Below, in pieces: positions 23,801-29,569 of a DNA stretch of 29,569 bases. Below the pieces are notes generated by a model. It did not search any database and was not told the origin of the DNA. It worked only from the letters and a program-made list of their open reading frames with translations. The DNA is taken from assembly GCA_020638595.1 (NCBI GenBank), contig JACKIG010000002.1:1-29569 (forward strand), given 5' to 3'. Both the position numbers and the translations under genes were made by a program. This DNA is from Rhodospirillaceae bacterium (GTDB lineage: Bacteria; Pseudomonadota; Alphaproteobacteria; DSM-16000; Inquilinaceae). Numbering within the stretch: the stretch's first letter is position 1; every line of letters begins with the position of its first letter.

Positions 23801-25837
23801 GGCCTTGACCGGCTCGCCCAGCACCCCGACGATCCGCGCCGTCAGCGCCGAGCCGCCCTGGATCACCTGGGAGTTGCCGATGGCCGCGACATACTCGCCG
23901 TCGCCGGTCGCATCCCCTTGCAGGGCGGTGAAGCTGAGCGCGATGCCGTTGTCCGCGGTGTTGCCGACGACGGAGGCGGACAGCGTGTTGCCCGGCTCGA
24001 CCAGCACGCCATTCGCATCGGCATAGCCGCCGGTGTGCACCGTGGACGAAATCGCGTCGGCAACGGACCCGGCCCGGTAGTTGGTCAGAACCCGGACGCC
24101 GGTGGCCGTCGCCGTCAACGCCGATGCCGTTCCGCCGGTGAGCGTGCCGCCGATGCTCTGGTCGTTCACCAGGACAAAGCCGGCCGAGACCTGGGGAATT
24201 TCCTGGCTGCCGATCGTCGCGTTCTGGACAATCGACGCGCTGCCACCGCTGGTATCGAGGCTCAGACTATCGGTCGTGGCGATGATGTCGTTGGTTGCCG
24301 CCCCGCCGATGACGGAGGCGCCGATGGCGTTGCCCGCATTCACCACTGTCGAGCCGACGGTCGTATCCTCCAGCAGGCTCTGCGCGATGGCGCCGTCCAG
24401 CGTGGCGGAGACGTCACCGTCGATGGATTGCACGGCCACCACCGCACCCGGCGCGCTCAGGGTCGAGCCGGCGGTCAGCGACAGGCCGTTCACGGCGCTG
24501 GACCCGGTCGAGGCCGCTTCGATGGTGTTGGAGAGAAGCGACAGTTCGGAACCGGTGATCGCGGCATCGGCGTCGCCGGCCCGCACCTGAACCAAGGCGG
24601 CGTTCACCAGCGATGAAACGGTTTCGCCGTCGGCAAGGGTCTGCACGCTCGCCACGGCCAGTTCCGCGCCGGATATCGCCAGTTGAACGTCGGCCGCGCC
24701 CGTGTTCCCATCGTATACACTGGCAATGCCCGAGCCGAGGATCCGGTTGGCATTCAGGGCGATCGTTTGATTGCTGGCGTTGCCGGTGGCGGTGGCGGTG
24801 ACCGCAGTGTCGGCAACGGTGAGCGAGCTGGCGTCAGCGGAACCAACGACCGTGTCACTGTGATCGATACCCGCCATCACGCGGACGGTGGCGTCGTAAT
24901 TGTTGGCCACGACGCTGCCCGCCAGGTCCTGCAGGCCGGTGACGGCAGCCGAGGCCGAGAGGGTCGCCGTCGCGTCGGTGCTGGTGATGTCACCGCTCAG
25001 CGTGTTGCCGGTCGCGGTCGTCGTCACATCGCTGTTCGCCAGCCTGACCGTCGCACCGTTCACGCTCTCCAACAGCACATCGACGCTGCCGTCCCCGGGC
25101 GACGTCGAGTTGGTCGAGCCCGTCAGGTCGGTCGCCGTCACGGTCGCCGTCACGTCGCCGCTGGTCTGCTGCGCGCTCGCCACCAGCAGGTCGGCGTCGG
25201 TGGCGGAATCGGGCGCTGCGGCCAGGGTCTCGTCGATGGCAACCGATGCGGCGGCGCCGGTGCCGGTCAGGTCCACGCCCGACGCCAGCGCAATGCTGGC
25301 GCTCGCGTCGTTCGCCGTGGCACTGGCCGTGAGATCGTTGTTGTCGACGCTCAGCGTGCCGGTCAGGATGTTCTCGAAGCCGGCATCGGAGTTCAGCAGC
25401 GTCACCGAATGCTGGCTGCCAATATTGCTGGCGGAGACGGCGGCGCTGTTGGTCTGGAACGAGCCGGTGGCCGCACTGTCCGTGCCCAGGCCCGGCGTGA
25501 ACGCCAGGTTGACCGCAGCGGTGCTGAGGTTCGCGGTGCCGGAGGTCGCGACGCTGTTGTTCAGCAACGAATACGCACCGCCATAGGTCACGTCGGCGGC
25601 GGTGTTGTCCAGCAGGTTCAACGTCGTGCTGCTGCCGGAACCCGTGCCCGCCACGGGAGCGGCATTGCCCTGGCTCAGCACCGAACCGAAATCCGACGAC
25701 TGCACGACGCCGCTGCCGAAGTCCAGGTCCACCGAGGCGACGGCTCGGGCTCCGTCGACCGGCAGGGCGGCAATGACCGCCACGAATGCGGTACCCGCCA
25801 GCAGCCGTCGCTGCAAGGAACGTGTGTTGGATGACAT
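20882..25837 (-). CDS. Giant exported repeat protein p2 (predicted beta-solenoid)
   Basis: The protein is 1,651 residues from ATG 25837, chosen because GAG lies nine bases upstream and the chain then opens MSSNTRSLQRRLLAG, a standard Sec signal (AGTAFVAVIAALPV, cleavage near ARA/VAS). The frame is open upstream to 25990, but that part is not protein-like. The mature N-terminus ASVDLDFGSGVVQSSDFGS matches p3. The body is a degenerate repeat, with lines such as TVTSAENTLSATATANSASNS and turns like LINDQS, LLNNAQ and LHNRQDN. It is rich in Ala, Thr, Ser, Asn, Gly and Val, with no Cys or Trp noted. It is colinear with p1 throughout, best in the last 340 residues, and ends STMTRN. The family resembles large beta-strand-repeat surface proteins. 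The terminal sequence lacks the aromatic residue typical of outer-membrane barrels and there are no RTX motifs, so the mode of surface retention is unclear. Function unknown; adhesin or matrix fibre inferred. Confidence 0.87.
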   Translation of the reverse strand: MSSNTRSLQRRLLAGTAFVAVIAALPVDGARAVASVDLDFGSGVVQSSDFGSVLSQGNAAPVAGTGSGSSTTLNLLDNTAADVTYGGAYSLLNNSVATSGTANLSTAAVNLAFTPGLGTDSAATGSFQTNSAAVSASNIGSQHSVTLLNSDAGFENILTGTLSVDNNDLTASATANDASASIALASGVDLTGTGAAASVAIDETLAAAPDSATDADLLVASAQQTSGDVTATVTATDLTGSTNSTSPGDGSVDVLLESVNGATVRLANSDVTTTATGNTLSGDITSTDATATLSASAAVTGLQDLAGSVVANNYDATVRVMAGIDHSDTVVGSADASSLTVADTAVTATATGNASNQTIALNANRILGSGIASVYDGNTGAADVQLAISGAELAVASVQTLADGETVSSLVNAALVQVRAGDADAAITGSELSLLSNTIEAASTGSSAVNGLSLTAGSTLSAPGAVVAVQSIDGDVSATLDGAIAQSLLEDTTVGSTVVNAGNAIGASVIGGAATNDIIATTDSLSLDTSGGSASIVQNATIGSQEIPQVSAGFVLVNDQSIGGTLTGGTASALTATATGVRVLTNYRAGSVADAISSTVHTGGYADANGVLVEPGNTLSASVVGNTADNGIALSFTALQGDATGDGEYVAAIGNSQVIQGGSALTARIVGVLGEPVKAYIDGRATDSTVTTSYNTVAASAIGNRTTANSLTVSATDVVLAAAAVFDNVSVQEFRNSSISASQVNTGGTVSNTVATTIARAIDGSTVTSAENTLSATATANSASNSVTLGTDATASIQATTLLNNAQVVAGGTISSRIGVQGTGGNLNNAGVRITAGGTISGSQVDVTGNTVVGEVKANTALNTLAVTGTIVSSGSTSHGLINDQSVDAASALTSNVAGSFAIVESADRSVTGSSLAVSDNLQQSYATANTATNTVTLHATTSDVATLAVNTQTLAGPVTANGTGVVTTSDLEVTASAGVTASDLTLDGNRNQSVATGNLETSTLTIAATNVDPVPGSAGAGHAEYGSLPSGNATLSSEQGITGAPTVSASATTNVFNHDATDASARIVDQSTVSLGSNQTTAQATGNSSSLDGNFGTGTTASYDANGVVYGDQDVLSGAAFAATTTAAVGFALTSDDTYAGATVSASTVAVDGNSSAALARANVGTITLDVTAANSTVDSGVDANLDSTALVGEAGFLAYRNQSTANSTSVSADSSATTYSLAATQTTAATSTDAAASNSTLSLSNNASAATAVANTSTTALRVGGDAMSTLDASAAALTTQYAGGTVSATGGVSATAAFAVGAGADAVAGSSLSLDGNTSSASASGNVATAGLSADATNVTAGAGTAGTINALNDTVAATFGLVTYQGNGAAITATNTANTFSLGATGTTLDGVDSSTLSLASNAVTAYGTGNTAANTVALGSASTASLDASAGLHNRQDNGGAVNVSAAGTFALNADTGATGSALNASTASLTGNSVLALARGNLASNSLAINAAATTTGTGAATYTGSTGALSAAFGLLNEQSNTAAVNATSTGASYTVALNGTSGTGLGANASTAALSGNSVTSAAYGNIATNALTLASLNGTADDASAMLTSLQSNGAAIGATVSGGFAGVTVNGAATNATVSVGGNSFAASAVGNYATSTMTRN

Positions 25838-25906
25838 GGGATGCATCTCGTTATTTTTTGACGTTGACGCGACTTCAACCACAATCCCACCCTCGCAACA
25901 ATAGGG

Positions 25907-25918
25907 ATTGCGCGCAAT
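25907..25918. promoter_or_regulatory. 12-bp perfect palindrome upstream of p2
   Basis: ATTGCGCGCAAT lies 70-81 bases before the p2 start codon. The half ATTGCGCG also occurs upstream of the RTX protease (13695-13702). It is a candidate operator for a shared regulator. Confidence 0.35.
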
Positions 25919-26347
25919 TGAACCAAATGTGAAGACGCGACCCTTATATATATGACAATTCGCGCGATTAGTCTGTTTGCAATTACGCATTCTCTCGTAT
26001 TGACAATTTCTTTATCTTATTAATTCCATGTCATATGGATTGATATCGACGGCGATTAGCCGGAGCTCTCCACAGGGGATTCCCGGTTTCAAACAGAGGC
26101 AAGGCTTGCCATGGGCCATCCCCCGCCACCGCGTGCGGGTTTGGAGGCGCCGGCGGTTGCGGCGGGTTAGGATGGCCGCAGCGGAACCGACAGGATCGGC
26201 GATGTGACGACCCCGATCGTTCGCGACCGGACGGAGCGCCCCGACGCTCGGAGGCCCGACGGCCCGATCAACCGCAAGGCCCGCTGGCAGCCTGCCGGTA
26301 TCGCGGACGGCGGTTCCGTCAGAGACCCTACAGCGGCTTCTTTTCCC

Positions 26348-26500
26348 GCTGGCTCACCAGCCCGGCTTCCCTGTCCTCGCGGAAGCGGGGCCCCATGCCT
26401 GAGAGACCAATACAGAGTCCGTGTCCTGTGAGAAGCTCTCAGGCATGGGCCCCGCTTCGGCGGGAGATGGGGCGGGAGTGTTGGTCAATCCGTACCGAAA
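26348..26500. repeat. Dispersed hairpin repeat, copy B
   Basis: Second copy of the element at 14771-14924, in the same orientation. Its palindrome is better preserved: GCGGGGCCCCATGCCTGAGAG pairs with CTCTCAGGCATGGGCCCCGC, with a one-base bulge, around the shared 30-base loop. It is located in the middle of the p2-p3 divergent region. Confidence 0.7.
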
Positions 26501-26693
26501 ACGCCCTAGCCGCCCCGACGACGGGGCGCGGGTCCTACGCATCGGTACGCAAATCCCTCACATACATGCGAACATACACTCGTAAATTGGGCACATTCCA
26601 CGAAATCCACCCAATGGAGCGCCATCGCCTTCGGTGCGAGAACTGACCGGTATCTTTCATTTTGTCATGGTTGCAAGCGAAAGGGTGGCTTTG

Positions 26694-29569
26694 ATGCCGA
26701 CTAAAACAACGACCTTGCGTCAGCGGTTACTGGCGGGTACCGCGTTTGTGGCGATGGCCACCGCACTGCCCGCAGGCGCGGCGTTCGCCACGGTGGCGTC
26801 CGTCAGTCTGGATTTCGGCAGCGGCGTCGTGCAGTCGCAGGACTTCGGCTCGGTGCTGAGCCAGAACAATGCGTCCCCCGTGACCGGCACGAGCACGGGC
26901 ACCAGCACGGCGTTGAACCTGCAGGACAACACCGCCGCCGACGTGACCTATGACGGCGCGTATTCGTCGCTGAACAACAGCGTTGCGACGAGCGGCACGG
27001 GCAATCTCAGCACGTCCGCGGTCAATCTGGCCTTCACGCCGGGCCTGGGCACCGACAGTGCGGCCACCGGCTCGTTCCAGACCAATGACGGCACGGTTCA
27101 GAGCACCACGAACGCCAACTCGCACACGGTGACGCTGCTGAACGCGGATGCCGGCTTCGAGAACATCCTGACCGGCACGCTGACCGTCGACAACAACGAC
27201 ATCTCGGCCAGCACCACGGTGAACGACGCGAGCGCGTCGATTGCGCTGGCCAACGGCGTGAACCTGGACGGCAACGGCGCCGCGGCCGCGGTTGCGATCG
27301 ACGAGACCCTGATCTCGCAGGATACCGCCGTCACCGGCGACCTGCTGGTGACGACCGCGCAGCGGACGACCGGCTCGACGACAGCCAGTCTGAGCGGCAA
27401 CTCGGTCAACGCCAGTCTGGAGAGCCTGAGCGGCGCGACGGTCACGCTGTCGAACAGCGATCTGACCGCCACCGCGACCGGCAACACGCTGACCGGCGCC
27501 ATCACCAGCACCGACACCACCGCGTCGATTGCGGCGTCTTCCGCCGTCACCGGCCAGCAGGATCTAAACGAGGATGTCACCGCCAGCAATGCCGGTTCCT
27601 CCATCGGCATCCTGGCCGGCAACGATGTCGGATCCGGCGGCACGGTCGGCACCAGTTCGATTGCGCTGAGCAGCAACACGATCACCGCGGGCGCCACCGG
27701 CAATGCCAGCACCCAATCCACGGACCTGAACGCCAACCAGATCACGGGCTCCGGCACGGCGACCATCACCGATTCGGACGTCACCGTGCTGTCCGGCGCG
27801 GGCGTGCAACTGGCGGCTGGCGCCGAACACGTGGTGGCGAGCGTGCAGACCCTTACCGACACCAACACCGTGTCGTCGAGCGTGAGCGGCGCGGGCATCA
27901 GCCTGGACGTCTATGATAGCAATTTCGAAACGCCGAATTCCGAGCTGACCGTCACCTCCAACACCATCGAGGCGGCATCGACCGGCTCCAGCGCGGTGAA
28001 CGGCCTGTCGCTGACCGCCGGCTCGACCCTGAGCGCGCCAGGCGCGGTGGCGGCGGTGCAGTCGATCGACGGCGATGTCAGCGCCTCGGTCGCCACCTCC
28101 TCCGTGACGCTCGCGACGCAGGAGGACACTCGCGGTTCGACCCTGGTGAATGCGGGCAACGCCATCCGCGCGGCGGTCACCGGCGCGTCCGCCACCAACG
28201 ACATTGCCGTGACGGCGGACATTCTGAGCCTGGATACCAGCAATGGCGGCGTGACCTTGCTGGCCGACGCCCAGACCGCGAACGGCGACACGGAAATCGC
28301 GCAGGTTGCGGCCGGCTTTGCGCTGGCGAACGACCAGAGCATCGGCGGCACGCTGCCGACGGGCGGCACCGCCTCGGCGTTGACGGCTTCGGCCATCGAC
28401 GTTCAGGTGCTGACCACCTATGCCGCGAACAGCGCCGACGCCCGGTCGTCCACGGTGCACACCGGCGGCTATGTCGATGCCAATGGCACCATGGTCCAGC
28501 CGGGCAACACGCTGTCCGCCTCGGTCATCGGCAATACCGCCGACAACGGCATCGCGCTCAGCTTCACCGCCCTGCAAGGCGATGCGACCGCCGACGGCGA
28601 AGTGGTCGGCGCGACCGCCAATTCCCAGGTGATCCAGGGCGCCTCTGCGCTGTCGGCGACGCTGGTCGGCACGGGCGGCGAGCCGGTCAAGACCTATATC
28701 GACAGCGAGGTGATCGGCAGCACGATCACCACGTCCTATAACACCGTGGCGGCGAGCGCGATCGGCAACCGCACCACGGCGAACACGGTGACCGTGTCGG
28801 CGACCAATGCGGTGCTGGCGAGCGGCATCACCGCGACGACGAGCACCGACCTGCTCACCGGCGATGTGACGGCGTCGGCGGCGTTCGTGGCCGCGAGCTC
28901 GCAGGAGTTCCAGGACGCCACGATCAGCGCGAGCCAGGTTGACACGGGCGGCACGGTCTCGAACACGATCGATACCGAAATCGGCGGTGACGGCGCTTCG
29001 ACCACCATTTCGAGCATTGCCACGGCCCAGAACACGCTGAGCGCGACGGCGACGGCGAACAGCGCCAGCAATGGCGTGTTCCTCGGCACCGACGCCACCT
29101 CGACCATCCAGGCGAGCAGCGCGGTGGCCAACTACCAGGACGTGGTGACCACGGCCGCGGACGCGATCTCGGCCAGCATCGGCGTGCTGGGCACGGATGC
29201 GGTGCCGTCCTACACGAGCGGCAATGGAACGACGGCTTCTGCCCTCGGAACCTACAGCTACAACTCCGGGACGGGATCGCTGACCGTCGGTGCCTCGACG
29301 ACGCTGACCTTCGGGTCGCCGTTGACCGCCGATGAAGCGGCCATCCTGACGGGCTTGGGCTGGACGGCCACGGCCGGATCGACCTCGGTGACGATCCCTG
29401 CCGGCACCTACAACATCAGCGGCAGCCTGTCGTCGATCACCTTCAACGACACGGACCTCCTCACGCCGGGTAACGAGACGATCGCCGTCGCGGGCTTCAA
29501 CCGCACCGCCACCCCGGCCCAGCTCAACAATGCCGGCGTGACCATCACCGCCAACGCCAACATCACCGA
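26694..29569 (+). CDS. Giant exported repeat protein p3 (3' partial)
   Basis: The frame is open from ATG 26694 to the window end (958 codons visible). AAGGG lies just upstream; an in-frame ATG at 26667 has no ribosome-binding site. The signal peptide MPTKTTTLRQRLLAG...ALPAGAAFA is followed by VASVSLDFGSGVVQSQDFGS, nearly the same as p2. The chain stays colinear with p2 for about 830 residues (for example TSYNTVAASAIGNRTTAN in both). It then carries an insert of about 110 residues at about nt 29190-29520 (SYTSGNGTTASALGTYSYN through NDTDLLTPGNETIAV), absent from p2, before resuming LNNAGVTITA. Same predicted solenoid architecture and the same unknown role as p1 and p2. The missing 3' part should resemble the p1/p2 ending. 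Confidence 0.85.
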   Translation, partial: MPTKTTTLRQRLLAGTAFVAMATALPAGAAFATVASVSLDFGSGVVQSQDFGSVLSQNNASPVTGTSTGTSTALNLQDNTAADVTYDGAYSSLNNSVATSGTGNLSTSAVNLAFTPGLGTDSAATGSFQTNDGTVQSTTNANSHTVTLLNADAGFENILTGTLTVDNNDISASTTVNDASASIALANGVNLDGNGAAAAVAIDETLISQDTAVTGDLLVTTAQRTTGSTTASLSGNSVNASLESLSGATVTLSNSDLTATATGNTLTGAITSTDTTASIAASSAVTGQQDLNEDVTASNAGSSIGILAGNDVGSGGTVGTSSIALSSNTITAGATGNASTQSTDLNANQITGSGTATITDSDVTVLSGAGVQLAAGAEHVVASVQTLTDTNTVSSSVSGAGISLDVYDSNFETPNSELTVTSNTIEAASTGSSAVNGLSLTAGSTLSAPGAVAAVQSIDGDVSASVATSSVTLATQEDTRGSTLVNAGNAIRAAVTGASATNDIAVTADILSLDTSNGGVTLLADAQTANGDTEIAQVAAGFALANDQSIGGTLPTGGTASALTASAIDVQVLTTYAANSADARSSTVHTGGYVDANGTMVQPGNTLSASVIGNTADNGIALSFTALQGDATADGEVVGATANSQVIQGASALSATLVGTGGEPVKTYIDSEVIGSTITTSYNTVAASAIGNRTTANTVTVSATNAVLASGITATTSTDLLTGDVTASAAFVAASSQEFQDATISASQVDTGGTVSNTIDTEIGGDGASTTISSIATAQNTLSATATANSASNGVFLGTDATSTIQASSAVANYQDVVTTAADAISASIGVLGTDAVPSYTSGNGTTASALGTYSYNSGTGSLTVGASTTLTFGSPLTADEAAILTGLGWTATAGSTSVTIPAGTYNISGSLSSITFNDTDLLTPGNETIAVAGFNRTATPAQLNNAGVTITANANIT

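Larger units (their letters stand above)
25838..26693. promoter_or_regulatory. Divergent promoter region between p2 and p3
   Basis: This stretch of about 860 bases has no supported gene. The p2 side (25838-26060) is AT-rich and contains a perfect 12-bp palindrome ATTGCGCGCAAT (25907-25918), an imperfect AATTCGCGCGATT, and TTGACA on the plus strand at 26000. The centre is GC-rich without recognisable content, then dispersed repeat copy B. The p3 side (26540-26690) is AT-richer again and ends with AAGGGTGG before ATG 26694. Confidence 0.5.

Noticed and set aside
20882..25837. p2 as a classical autotransporter
   Set aside because: The C-terminal 300 residues continue the repeat; there is no amphipathic barrel and no terminal aromatic residue.
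20882..25837. Assignment of the giant proteins to the curlin (CsgA) family
   Set aside because: Asn/Gln ladders are similar in flavour, but the S-x5-Q-x4-N-x5-Q spacing is not kept and no curli assembly genes are present.
26204..26431. Short ORF in the p2-p3 spacer ending YRVRVL
   Set aside because: Its 3' half is the dispersed hairpin repeat, and the same ending appears in a spurious frame through copy A. No ribosome-binding site or coding bias.

Overview
The window is a high-GC, gene-dense chromosomal segment of an alphaproteobacterium; the codon bias, the PrtD/PrtE-type exporter, the GcvA-like LysR protein and the acyl-CoA dehydrogenase suggest a Rhodospirillales-like organism. This placement is an inference, and the genus cannot be read from the sequence. 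No rRNA, tRNA, CRISPR array or transposase gene was seen.

Left part (1-13.9 kb), surface and secretion block. A type I secretion ABC ATPase (5' end off the window) and its HlyD-family adaptor form an operon. They are followed by a giant, low-complexity, Asn/Ala/Thr/Ser-rich repeat protein (called p1 here). Convergent with p1 is an operon encoding a small exported PepSY-like protein with an Asp/Gly tail, an OmpR-type response regulator and a sensor histidine kinase. Behind it lies a large RTX subtilisin-like protease, the obvious cargo of the type I exporter.

Middle (13.9-18.8 kb), metabolic island. A LysR regulator is divergent from a two-gene operon (AidB-like acyl-CoA dehydrogenase and a 2-keto-4-pentenoate hydratase-family enzyme). 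A textbook LysR dyad (TGAATT-N11-AATTCA) lies between them. A YbfB/YjiJ-type MFS transporter runs tail-to-tail into the hydratase.

Right part (18.8-29.6 kb), second surface block. After a decayed 0.5-kb stretch come a small unknown ORF, a sulfotransferase and two more giant repeat proteins, p2 (minus strand) and p3 (plus strand, cut by the window end). p1, p2 and p3 are full-length paralogues with Sec signal peptides and a regular N/Q-ladder repeat that looks like a beta-solenoid. p2 and p3 are head-to-head, so their conserved 5' halves form an inverted repeat of about 2.5 kb per arm around the intergenic region that should hold both promoters.

The most interesting reading is a cell-surface or matrix system. 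It would comprise a family of giant Sec-exported solenoid proteins with variable loop insertions, a calcium-themed secreted protease with its exporter, a two-component system with an acidic exported partner, and a sulfotransferase. The functional links between these parts are inferred from proximity.
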